The notes under the pieces are model-generated. The model had not been told where the DNA came from, did not search any database, and was given only the letters and a program-made list of their open reading frames with translations. From Oscillibacter valericigenes Sjm18-20 (GTDB lineage Bacteria > Bacillota > Clostridia > Oscillospirales > Oscillospiraceae), in contig AP012044.1 in the NCBI GenBank assembly GCA_000283575.1, positions 3,100,001 through 3,164,000 of the forward strand: 64,000 nucleotides of DNA, in the 5' to 3' direction. Within the stretch, counting starts at the first letter, position 1. Each line of letters starts with the position of its first letter. Of this stretch, positions 44,864 to 52,932 are shown one piece after another. The translations under genes were made by a program, and so were the position numbers.

Positions 44864-45661
44864 ATGAAAATGCGCAATGTTGTTAAGGAAAAAATTGCTG
44901 CGAACGGCTATGCACTAGGCTCTTTTGTTGCTTCAAGCTCCGCCATGAACTGCGAAATTCTGGGGTTGAACGGCCTGGATTTTGTCATGATCGACTGCGA
45001 GCACGCCGAGACGAATACGGAGAGCATTGTTCATATGTGCCGTGCTTGCGAGATGTACGGGATGGCGCCGCTGGTCCGTGTCTATGACCCGGATGACAAC
45101 CCAATGATGAGCCGGATGCTGGACGTTGGAGCGCATGGAATCATGGCGCCGCTGGTCGGTACGCCGGAGCAGGCAAAAAAGATTGTACAGTATACAAAAT
45201 ATGTACCTCTTGGTAAGCGGGGCGCGAATGGCGGCCGCGGCCCCCGCTGGGGCGCGTATGAAAACTATATTAAAGAATGCAACGACAGCACGCTGACAAT
45301 TGCTCAGTGCGAATCCATGGAGGGTGTCAATAACATTGAGGCGATCACCGCCATTCCCGGAATTGACGTTATCTTCATCGGTACCGGCGACCTCACTTTG
45401 GAGATGGGCGCCGCCTTCAAGGCAGACTCTGCCGCGAACCACACCGTTAACGACCCGCAGGTTGTTGGCGCCATTGACCGTATTCTTGCTGCCTGCCATA
45501 AAAATCACGTCATCCCCGGCATTGTCACGGCTAGCCCAGAGGATGCCGCCCGCCGTATCAAGCAGGGCTTTCAGTTTGTAACGTGCATGAATGACCTCGG
45601 TTTTTTCCGCAGTCATACAAAGAAGCATATTGAAACCGTCCGGGAACTTATATCAAAATAA
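44864..45661 (+). CDS. HpcH/HpaI-family class II aldolase
   Basis: A 265-residue metal-dependent aldolase of the HpcH/HpaI fold, which splits 4-hydroxy-2-oxo acids to pyruvate (or glyoxylate) and an aldehyde. Visible: LGSFVASSSAMNCEI, the metal/phosphate region DFVMIDCEHAET, VRVYDPDDNPMMSRMLDVGAHGIMAPLV and DVIFIGTGDLTLEMG. GRGPRWGAYENY matches the substrate loop of the group. AAGGAG precedes the ATG. It suggests that a retro-aldol step occurs in the island pathway. Confidence 0.88.
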   Translation: MKMRNVVKEKIAANGYALGSFVASSSAMNCEILGLNGLDFVMIDCEHAETNTESIVHMCRACEMYGMAPLVRVYDPDDNPMMSRMLDVGAHGIMAPLVGTPEQAKKIVQYTKYVPLGKRGANGGRGPRWGAYENYIKECNDSTLTIAQCESMEGVNNIEAITAIPGIDVIFIGTGDLTLEMGAAFKADSAANHTVNDPQVVGAIDRILAACHKNHVIPGIVTASPEDAARRIKQGFQFVTCMNDLGFFRSHTKKHIETVRELISK

Positions 45662-45667
45662 GTACAA

Positions 45668-45795
45668 CTCTATTGGAGCAATTTTCGCTTTGAGGCCGCA
45701 TTTAGACAAGAGCTGAATCGTGTGCTTGTGTTGAAGTGAGTAGAGGATTAACGTTGTCCTGGACGATGGCAATGATACTTGATTTTCCAATAGAG
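45668..45795. repeat. 128-bp segment bounded by a 10-bp perfect inverted repeat
   Basis: CTCTATTGGA (45668-45677) returns as its exact complement at 45786-45795. The gap between the aldolase and aminotransferase genes contains no gene. It could be a small non-autonomous element or chance. Confidence 0.3.
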
Positions 45796-45944
45796 ACAGC
45801 AGATAACTACATATATATTTCGGTGCGCCATCCATGCACTGATAAATAATCACAGTTTAACGTCATTTTATTGCTCCAAAGCATCAAAACACTCAGCGTA
45901 AAGGCCAAATCAGCGAACAATCAAATACGGGAGGGATCGCAATT

Positions 45945-47138
45945 ATGACAAAAGCAGAATTAGAAACACATTATGCTCCAGACCGCCGCAACACGAATTC
46001 CTACAAATGGGATTCTATGATCAGCAAATTTGGAACAAATCATCTTCTTCCCCTCTGGGTCGCGGATATGGATTTTCGTGCTCCGGACTGCGTAAAAGAG
46101 GCATTTCAACATCTGATTGACTTTGGCGTATATGGCTATTATGTGCCGCCGGCGAGTTACTTAGATGCAATTGTCTCATGGGAGGCACGGCGTCATGGAT
46201 ATCATATACAGCCTGAGTGGCTGCGGTACACCTGCGGCGTAGTACCTGGAATCTACTGGCTGGTCAACATTCTGACTGCCCCATGTGATGCCTGCATGAT
46301 TTTGACCCCGTCTTATTATCCTTTTATGGAGGCTGTTCAAAACACAGGCCGTCAATTGGTTTGCTCTGAGCTGGTCAATCAAAATGGACATTATACTGTA
46401 GATATAGAGAAGTTTGAAATGGATCTGACCAAGCACCAGGTAAAACTCTTTGTTCTCTGTTCTCCTCATAATCCCACCGGGCGCGTGTGGACGCCAGATG
46501 AATTGCGGGCGATGCTAGATGCTTGTAAACGGCATGGTGTTTATGTGATTAGTGATGAAATTCATCAGGATATTCTGATGCCAGGACATATACACCATCC
46601 AGCCGCTACTGTGGGAAACTATGATGATATGTTAGTCATCCTCTCCGCTGCCTCAAAAACATTTAACATTGCAGGTTTAAAAAACTCCTTTGCGATTATT
46701 CCAAACGAAAGCATTCGGAAACGTTTTGATCAGTATGCTCTCTCAATTCAGTCAACAAAGGGTGGAACCTTTGGATACGCCGCCGTAGAAGCGGTATATA
46801 ACCACGGGGAACCCTGGTTGGGGGCTGTGCTTGGAATTATTGAGGAGAACTTCTGCTTCTTGCGTAACACACTATCTAAAGAAGCACCTTTAGCGCATGT
46901 CACGCCGCTGGAAGGAACCTATCTGGCTTGGGTGGACTTGGGCGCATACATGACAAGCAAGGACTTACAGCCCTTTATTCAGGAATGCTGCGGTCTGGCT
47001 GTAGACTACGGAAGCTGGTTTTTCCCCTCTGGGAGAGAGGGCGATACCCATATCCGTTTGAACTTGGCTACACCTCGGTCCAACATTCGTCGGGCGATAG
47101 AACAATTAGTTCATGAATTGAAGAAAAAGGTCAAATAA
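45945..47138 (+). CDS. PLP-dependent C-S lyase/aminotransferase, MalY/PatB type
   Basis: Fold-type I PLP enzyme of 397 residues. The N-terminal LPLWVADMDFRAPDCVKEA segment, SPHNPTGRVWTPDEL, VISDEIHQDI and the PLP lysine in SAASKTFNIAGLKNSF are the marks of the MalY/PatB group, which usually cleaves cystathionine or other cysteine conjugates to pyruvate, ammonia and a thiol. GGGAGGG precedes the ATG. An NhaC antiporter follows after 14 bp, probably one operon. Confidence 0.88.
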   Translation: MTKAELETHYAPDRRNTNSYKWDSMISKFGTNHLLPLWVADMDFRAPDCVKEAFQHLIDFGVYGYYVPPASYLDAIVSWEARRHGYHIQPEWLRYTCGVVPGIYWLVNILTAPCDACMILTPSYYPFMEAVQNTGRQLVCSELVNQNGHYTVDIEKFEMDLTKHQVKLFVLCSPHNPTGRVWTPDELRAMLDACKRHGVYVISDEIHQDILMPGHIHHPAATVGNYDDMLVILSAASKTFNIAGLKNSFAIIPNESIRKRFDQYALSIQSTKGGTFGYAAVEAVYNHGEPWLGAVLGIIEENFCFLRNTLSKEAPLAHVTPLEGTYLAWVDLGAYMTSKDLQPFIQECCGLAVDYGSWFFPSGREGDTHIRLNLATPRSNIRRAIEQLVHELKKKVK

Positions 47139-47152
47139 GGAGGGTGACTCTC

Positions 47153-48562
47153 GTGAAAGAACAGCAAAAAGGAATGAATCTGTCAAAAGCAATTATTTTA
47201 TTGGTGCTCTCAATTGCTATAATCGTAATAGGCCTGAAATTTGTCAAAGCTTCTACGACCATTACCCTGTTAACAGGCGGAGCAGTGACCGCTACCATTG
47301 CCGTACTTTGGGGAACCAAATGGGATGACATTCAAAAGACTCTATTTGACAATGTGCGCCTGATGGGAATCGGTATTTTTATCACCATGGCAATCGGCTT
47401 GATTGTAGGGTCTTGGATTTTATCCGGCACGATCCCCACGATTATCTATTATGGAATGCAGCTGATTGCACCCTCTATCTTCCTGTTCATTGCCTGTCTG
47501 CTTTGCTCCATTATGTCGCTGGCAACAGGAACCTCGTGGGGAACTATAGGCACTCTTGGTATTGCGCTGATCGGCGTATCACAGGGGCTTGGAATCCCCA
47601 TGCAGTATACGGCTGGCGCAATTATTGTAGGCGCTATGTTCGGCGATAAGCTTTCGCCCCTTTCAGACACAACGATTATGGCCCCTGCTATGTCGGGAAC
47701 AGATATCGTATCTCACATCAAGCATATGCTTTATACAACGCTTCCCGGCTATGTCATCTCTTTGATTCTCTATCTAATTCTCGGAGTCCAGTTTTCGGGA
47801 AGTGTCTCCAGCGAGACATCCAACCTGATTTTGCAAACTTTGGCGAATAACTTTAATCTGAATCCGCTGACCTTGCTCCCCCCCATAATTGTCATTGCTT
47901 TGATTGTTAAAAAAATGCCCAGCATTCCTGTTTACGCGGTCGGTGTTCTGGCCGGCTGTATCTGCGCATGTATTTTTCAGGGTGCAAATCTGAGTGACAT
48001 GGCGACCGTGTTAACTTCCGGTTTCTCCTCAGACACAAGTGTTGAGATAGTGGATACCATGCTTGCCCGCGGCGGTCTTAACGGGACTTTGAGTACAGTC
48101 AGCATCATGCTGTGCGCAGCCGTCTTTGGCGCGCCGCTCAAAGCCTCCGGTGTGCTCCACATTCTGGTGGATGCGCTTGAACGCTCTACTAAAAGCTGGA
48201 AGACTATTATGGCAGGTTCTTATATTGCAAATACCATCTTTCTCTTGATTACAACGAGCTATTATGTCTGCTTCACGGTCATTGGTCCCATCTTTCAGCC
48301 CATCTATGAGCGGTATGGCATTCCTAAAAAGAACCTGTCCCGCATGTTGGAAGATACAAGTACCGCTCTTTGCTGGATCGTACCCTGGGGGATGTCTGGC
48401 ATCTACGCCTCTGGCGTGTTCGGTGTTCCGGTAATGGATTATGCACTGTACGCGCCAATGACTTGGCTAGGCGTGATCTTTGCCTTTATTTATATTGCTA
48501 CCGGGCACTGCATCGGAAAGATCGAGCCCCAAAAATCAGAGTCAGAACAAGTTTCAGTTTAA
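47153..48562 (+). CDS. nhaC: NhaC-family Na+/H+ antiporter
   Basis: Membrane antiporter of 469 residues. Family stretches: SLATGTSWGTIGTLGIALIGV and GAMFGDKLSPLSDTTIMAPAM. The start is placed at the GTG at 47153, nine bases after AGGAGG, because the earlier in-frame GTG at 47144 overlaps that ribosome site. Downstream of a MalY/PatB gene, it may exchange an amino acid or its product acid for cations, as MleN does for malate/lactate; that is inference. Confidence 0.88.
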   Translation: MKEQQKGMNLSKAIILLVLSIAIIVIGLKFVKASTTITLLTGGAVTATIAVLWGTKWDDIQKTLFDNVRLMGIGIFITMAIGLIVGSWILSGTIPTIIYYGMQLIAPSIFLFIACLLCSIMSLATGTSWGTIGTLGIALIGVSQGLGIPMQYTAGAIIVGAMFGDKLSPLSDTTIMAPAMSGTDIVSHIKHMLYTTLPGYVISLILYLILGVQFSGSVSSETSNLILQTLANNFNLNPLTLLPPIIVIALIVKKMPSIPVYAVGVLAGCICACIFQGANLSDMATVLTSGFSSDTSVEIVDTMLARGGLNGTLSTVSIMLCAAVFGAPLKASGVLHILVDALERSTKSWKTIMAGSYIANTIFLLITTSYYVCFTVIGPIFQPIYERYGIPKKNLSRMLEDTSTALCWIVPWGMSGIYASGVFGVPVMDYALYAPMTWLGVIFAFIYIATGHCIGKIEPQKSESEQVSV

Positions 48563-48688
48563 AGCAGGCTTTCCCTGGATATTACCAGTCTAACAATCTC
48601 TCGCCATCTCCAAAGCAGATCTTTCCGAAGAGCAGACATTTTCCATAAAAACCGCCGGCAGTCTGTATCAACCTGTCGGACCTGTTTG
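48563..48688. other. Gap after nhaC
   Basis: No gene. The interval up to 49065 contains only a hairpin and a transposase scrap. Confidence 0.4.
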
Positions 48689-48733
48689 CACAAAGAACCC
48701 CGGGGGGCAATGCGCTCCCCGGAGTTCTTTGTG
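48689..48733 (+). terminator. Terminator-like hairpin after the second nhaC
   Basis: CACAAAGAAC (48689-48698) pairs with GTTCTTTGTG (48724-48733), with a GC-rich inner stem (CCCGGGG-type). Poor T tract, but the only candidate end for this operon. Confidence 0.6.
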
Positions 48734-48762
48734 TTCAGTCGCCCTGCTATTTACAGAAGGGG

Positions 48763-48930
48763 CTATATGGTTTCCATGGTCCAGTCGTTCCGGCAGGCTT
48801 TCCCGCCCTGCCCCGCTGTGCCATCCACATCACGGAATAAGCCGATCATCCTTCGGCGCCACGAATGAAGGATGAGCTCTTTTACCCGTTTCCATTGTTC
48901 TTCCTCAAATTTATACCGTCGATCACTCAT
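48763..48930 (-). pseudogene. N-terminal scrap of an IS5-like transposase
   Basis: From 48930 on the minus strand: MSDRRYKFEEEQWKRVKELI, similar to the first 20 residues of IS5-group transposases (R-R-Y-x-L-x-x-x-Q-W-x-x-I). The following residues are frameshifted or scrambled and the catalytic part is absent. Low-level resemblance only. Confidence 0.4.
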
Positions 48931-49003
48931 TTTCAATCGCCACGGATATTCTGTCAGGTTTTTCCCTTTGCGCACTTTTTTCTATCCAGATACGCCCTAA
49001 TAG

Positions 49004-49038
49004 AGAGGGGAAGAGACAATTTTACGTCTCTCCCCTCT
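49004..49038. terminator. Hairpin downstream of the second MalY/PatB gene
   Basis: AGAGGGG (49004-49010) with CCCCTCT (49032-49038), and an inner AGAGAC/GTCTCT pairing. It lies about 30 bp after the lyase stop on the minus strand. No T run. Confidence 0.45.
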
Positions 49039-49065
49039 GTAGGAACTACTGAGAATATGCAAAAA

Positions 49066-50277
49066 TCAGCTAATGTGGAACACATACTGCTCCAACCGGT
49101 CAAACGCCTCTACTACCAGGGATTTCGGCAGTGCCAAGTTCATGCGAATTGCACAAGGCGCCTGGAACATCCGGCCATCCTGCCAAAGCACTCCGACTTC
49201 CTGCCCCGCCCGCAGCAAATCGTCTATCGTTTTTCCCTGCTTCCGGCACCACTCTGTGCAGTCCAGAAACAGCATATAGGTCCCCTGCGGTCTTGCCAAT
49301 TCTACGCCCTGAAAATGCGTTTTGACAAACTGATATGCATATTCCACATTTTCATTTAACACGCACATCAGCTGCTTCAACCATTCGTAGCCTTCCGGTT
49401 GATACGCGCCAATCAGGGCATACATGGAAAGGAGGTTCATCTCGTTGTAATGGCTCAATGAGGATTCTTTGTCAATGCGGTCGCGCAGGTACTGGTTATA
49501 AATGATATGATAAGAGCCGACCAAACCAGCCAAGTTAAAAGTCTTGGAGGGTGCGTACAGGGAAACAGTTCGGTTTCGCGCATCCTCAGAGACGCTTTGT
49601 GTAGGAATATGCCGATGCCCGTTTAAAATCAAATCGGACCAGATCTCGTCATCCACAACATACACATCATACTTTTGAAACAGTTCCATTGCTCTTTCAA
49701 TTTCCCAGCGCTCCCACACCCGGCCGCAGGGATTGTGTGGAGAGCAGAACACGGTAGCATGGATTTTATATTCCACGATCTTCTTCTCCATGTCCTCAAA
49801 ATCCATGCGCCAGATCCCCTGGTCATCCAGCTTTAAGGGGCTGTGGACAATTTCCCACCCATTGTTTGTAATGCAGCCTGTAAATCCGACATAGGTGGGC
49901 GAGTGCAGTAAAACGTGATCGCCCTTGGAACAAAGTACGTTCAAGGCAGAAACCACGCCGCCCAGCACACCATTTTCATAACCAATGTGCTCTTTGGTCA
50001 ACCCCTTCACACCATTATGCCTTTCCTGCCATTCGATAATCGCACGGTAATACTCCTCCCTGGGGGCGAAATAGCCAAAGGCCGGATGCTCCGCACGGTC
50101 AATAATTGCCTTTTGCACTGTGGGCACTGTGGCGAAATTCATATCCGCAACCCACATAGGAATCCGAGAAAAACCCGGTTTAGTGGCTGCGAAGCTCACA
50201 AAATTGGTCATCTCAGGATCAACGGCGATGGAATCTTTGCCGTGGCGGTCTATAATTGATGTAAAATCATACTGCAT
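49066..50277 (-). CDS. PLP-dependent C-S lyase/aminotransferase, MalY/PatB type (second copy)
   Basis: A 403-residue fold-type I PLP enzyme with the MalY/PatB signatures PMWVADMNFATVPTVQKAI, SPHNPCGRVWERWEI, VVDDEIWSDLIL and the PLP lysine in APSKTFNLAGLVGSY. It is clearly diverged from the other copy at 45945, so it is not a recent duplicate. Typical substrates are cystathionine and related thioethers. AAGGGAGAA precedes the ATG. A broken MarR-type regulator lies upstream on the same strand. Confidence 0.88.
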   Translation of the reverse strand: MQYDFTSIIDRHGKDSIAVDPEMTNFVSFAATKPGFSRIPMWVADMNFATVPTVQKAIIDRAEHPAFGYFAPREEYYRAIIEWQERHNGVKGLTKEHIGYENGVLGGVVSALNVLCSKGDHVLLHSPTYVGFTGCITNNGWEIVHSPLKLDDQGIWRMDFEDMEKKIVEYKIHATVFCSPHNPCGRVWERWEIERAMELFQKYDVYVVDDEIWSDLILNGHRHIPTQSVSEDARNRTVSLYAPSKTFNLAGLVGSYHIIYNQYLRDRIDKESSLSHYNEMNLLSMYALIGAYQPEGYEWLKQLMCVLNENVEYAYQFVKTHFQGVELARPQGTYMLFLDCTEWCRKQGKTIDDLLRAGQEVGVLWQDGRMFQAPCAIRMNLALPKSLVVEAFDRLEQYVFHIS

Positions 50278-50328
50278 TTTTATTTCTCCCTTGTAAAATG
50301 CTAATCCAATCCCTTTATCATAAAACTA

Positions 50329-50556
50329 TCATAAAACGACCATCTGGGACACAGCGCCCTTGGTTTTTAGCCAGACAGCGGCAATTTCCGTGACGGCGCA
50401 GTCCGGATGATCCCCAATATACCCCACCGCGTGTGCTTCTACGCTCGTGTGCTTCTACGCTCGTATGCTTCTCGCCTGTTCCGTAATCATAGAAACCTCG
50501 GGCCCCATGATTACGGCGGCGTGCTCCGGGATTTCGGACATTTCATATATGGACAT
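50329..50556 (-). pseudogene. MarR-family regulator remnant, frameshifted at a tandem repeat
   Basis: The ATG at 50556 gives MSIYEMSEIPEHAAVIMGPE and a stop at codon 34. In the next frame the sequence continues VGYIGDHPDCAVTEIAAVWL and KTKGAVSQMV, the recognition helix region of MarR proteins (the T-K-x-x-x-S-Q motif), and stops at 50329. The break coincides with a 16-bp tandem repeat (50431-50462). The C-terminal half is missing. It lies 52 bp before the second MalY/PatB gene and was probably its regulator. Confidence 0.6.
50431..50476. repeat. 16-bp tandem repeat
   Basis: GTGTGCTTCTACGCTC occurs twice exactly (50431-50446, 50447-50462), followed by a partial third copy. Repeat-unit gain shifts the frame of the MarR remnant, since 16 is not a multiple of three. 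Confidence 0.85.
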
Positions 50557-50903
50557 CGTGCTCTCTCTCCTCTTCACGATCGCATCGTCACTTCCTTTTT
50601 TGCTATAAGCATGGCACACTGAACCTGTTTTGTCAATTTAATCACTAAATAATCTTTTCAGGCATTCCGGTTGGAACGGAGGCGGTATATGCGCTCCCAC
50701 CGGTCTCGGTACAGGAGCGGTATGCTCTGGAGCGTGTGGCAAATGGGTCTTCTGGTCAAGCGTCATCCTTCAGATTATTCGAAAGCAGGCAAATACAGGG
50801 GCGTCACAGGATTAAAGCAACGCCGTACAAAGAAACGTGTGCAGGACGGCCCCGTATATGGTAAAATAAATGCATGGATAAACAACTCCGTCCGGGCTGA
50901 GCG
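50557..50903. other. Gene-free stretch
   Basis: About 350 bp with no supportable gene between the MarR remnant and the transposase fragment. Confidence 0.4.
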
Positions 50904-51070
50904 ATGAACCGGCTCAGGTTCGTCCGAAGGAAAAAAATTTCTTCAGCATATGAGCGGATTGTTCCGTGGAGGGAATGGGAAGCCATGACCTCACCGTGCT
51001 ATTGCAAAAGGGAGCGCGTAAACAAACCCTACCGGTTGGAACGGATACTGCGGCTGTATCTGACGTTTAA
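50904..51070 (+). pseudogene. N-terminal fragment of an IS5-family transposase
   Basis: The plus-strand frame from the ATG at 50904 reads RKKISSAYERIVPWREWEAM, then ERVNKPYRLERILRLYLTF. This matches the start of IS5-group transposases (x-x-I-V/P-W-x-x-W followed by R-x-P-Y-x-L-E-x-M-L-R-x-Y). After about 57 residues the similarity ends and the catalytic domain is absent. Confidence 0.6.
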
Positions 51071-51282
51071 AGTGACCGCCGCCAATGTCCAGTCCACGAT
51101 GGAAACACCCCGTTTGCCTTCTCCGCCGCCAAGAGGCTCCCGGCCGGCATTTTTGCCACCACTTTGGATAAATAACAAATCGCTTGGGTAATAGGACGCA
51201 CTGTTCCGGAAAACACAGGTAGACGGCATCGGCAATCCTGTTCGCCTGTTATATATTTGGCAAGTGCAAAATATAGCAAAAA

Positions 51283-51316
51283 AAGATCGGGGCAAGGTTA
51301 TTCTTGCTCCGATCTT
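51283..51316 (-). terminator. Terminator of the EVE-like gene
   Basis: 14-bp stem (51283-51296 with 51303-51316, one mismatch or wobble), followed by seven T on the minus strand. It lies 7 bp after the stop of the 51323-52012 gene. Confidence 0.85.
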
Positions 51317-51322
51317 CATGCG

Positions 51323-52012
51323 TTAATCACTTTTACAAGACGGGTTGAAGGATAGTGTAGAAATAAATGTCGCAAACCGCCGTGCTTCTTCAGGAGTCAT
51401 ATCAGCCGGAAACGATACATCACAGTAAACATTAAGGCGCAATGGATAGGATGCCTTTACGAGTTGACTGATTTTAGTTGCAGAACCTTCATTACGGCAA
51501 TTCGTCTCTTTCGCGGTGTTAATTTCAAGAAGCGCAGCCAATTCCGAATGGTACTCTTGCAGATTTGCAGCAGTGCCCGGAAATTTAAGAGCGCCAAAAA
51601 GCCGTTTGTTATTCATCTCGGCAATTTTACTTCGAGGAATTATGACGTCACTCCATTCTGCCTTTCGTTGATGCGCAAAATCCAAGCCAACTGCATCTTC
51701 GTCATAATAATAGCCGCTCGTAATTCGCGCTATGTGAATATCTCCCATTTTATTTTCCGGTGCAATCACATAGTCGCCTACCTTTAAATCCAAGCAGAAA
51801 ATTTTAAAAGTTCCAAGAGTGCTTCGAAGTTTTTTTTTGTTTGAAGCAGACAAATATTTTTCAAGAGCTGCACGCAGCTCTTGTTCGCCCATACCGGATA
51901 CGTCCTTTAAATCAGACCATCCGATACCAATGCATCCGCGCTCTTTAAAATCCTTTATTCTGTTTACTCCGTTTGGATAAGGCCGCACAAGGTAGTAGTG
52001 AATGTTTGACAT
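51323..52012 (-). CDS. Lone EVE/PUA-like domain protein, possibly restriction-related
   Basis: A 229-residue protein beginning HYYLVRPYPNGVNRIKDF, GCIGIGWSDLKDVSG and later KVGDYVIAPENKMGDIHIARI and GLDFAHQRKAEWSDVIIPRS. This resembles the PUA/EVE-like reader domain found at the N-terminus of some modification-dependent restriction proteins and AAA/McrB-type NTPases. No nuclease or NTPase motif is visible in the remaining C-terminal part, and no partner gene is adjacent. AAAGGA precedes the ATG. Own terminator. Family placement is by pattern and is not certain. Confidence 0.55.
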   Translation of the reverse strand: MSNIHYYLVRPYPNGVNRIKDFKERGCIGIGWSDLKDVSGMGEQELRAALEKYLSASNKKKLRSTLGTFKIFCLDLKVGDYVIAPENKMGDIHIARITSGYYYDEDAVGLDFAHQRKAEWSDVIIPRSKIAEMNNKRLFGALKFPGTAANLQEYHSELAALLEINTAKETNCRNEGSATKISQLVKASYPLRLNVYCDVSFPADMTPEEARRFATFISTLSFNPSCKSD

Positions 52013-52435
52013 AAAAAATCATCCTTTCATTTAACGTACGAACCTGTTCGGTTCTTAGACTATCATGGTGCAATATTATTGTCAATATATTTATAATATA
52101 TTGACAATATTTTAAATGCTATCCCCGACAAAGACAATCTCCCCTGACATCCGAATGGAGCGGCGCGTATTAAAAGCCGATAACACGTTGGGCTGTGCGG
52201 CTGCCGGATTTCTAAAAGCATCTATGAGAAGCCTGCCGCCGCCAAGCGGCCCGGATCCCACCGGAATCAAACATTCAAGTCCCGGATTTTTCGGCTCGAT
52301 ATGACCTGACATTCAGCAAATAGCAAGAGCCGCAAATCCGAGCGCAGAGAAGATTTAACATGGCCGCTGGAACCCTCGCCCCCGGAACCACGCGAGGGTA
52401 CCGGCGGATCATATGACAGAATGCGTTTCGCATCC
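52013..52435. other. Gene-free stretch
   Basis: About 420 bp without a supportable gene; an AT-rich promoter-like part (52060-52115) precedes the EVE-like gene. Confidence 0.4.
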
Positions 52436-52560
52436 TTGACAATCCAGGAACCTGTGGTTATACTGAAATCATGGAAGGGGCGCTATCACTCAGACGGTTA
52501 GTCCCTCATTGCGCTACAGAAGTAACCGCTGGTGTAGGAACTGGACGGTTACTTCTTTTT
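52436..52560 (+). ncRNA. Likely small RNA unit: promoter, short transcript, terminator
   Basis: A near-perfect sigma-A promoter: -35 TTGACA (52436-52441), 17 bp, -10 TATACT (52459-52464). About 55 bp later a perfect 10-bp stem (52519-52528 with 52546-52555) is followed by five T. The predicted transcript is about 90 nt, from roughly 52471 to 52560. A short frame from an ATG at 52471 runs through the terminator hairpin, so coding is unlikely. The arrangement recalls small type-I toxin-antitoxin or regulatory RNA units of Firmicutes, but no toxin peptide is visible. Confidence 0.6.
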
Positions 52561-52932
52561 ACCTGTAGAAATAATCCCGCACTACCAAGGCAAACCTGAA
52601 ACCGTTAGGGAGTTGGCCATCGGCCACCTGTAATCCATCATCGATACGGAAGCTCAAAACAACCTGTCCCAGTCCACAATACAAAAAACGTAAGATACTG
52701 ATGCATATGCTATTCATGTATGCCGTGAAATGTGCTATTCTTGTAAGGGTTTATTTTACATTTATGGTTATCCCGTCTGTATCGGCAAACTATAAAAAGG
52801 GCGCAATTCGGCGCAGATACGGGGCCATCTCCTTCTATTGGCTTAGTCGCCATTGATCTTTCAGTCATAACGCGTCAGAATCGAATCTATATTAAAAGCC
52901 ATCTGACGATTAACATCAGCACATCTATTATA
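52561..52932. other. Gap before the FAD dehydrogenase operon
   Basis: About 370 bp; no supportable gene. Confidence 0.4.

Noticed and set aside
52112..52312. 66-codon minus-strand frame in the gap before the small RNA
   Set aside because: No ribosome site, no similarity that I recognise, and no coding-like composition.
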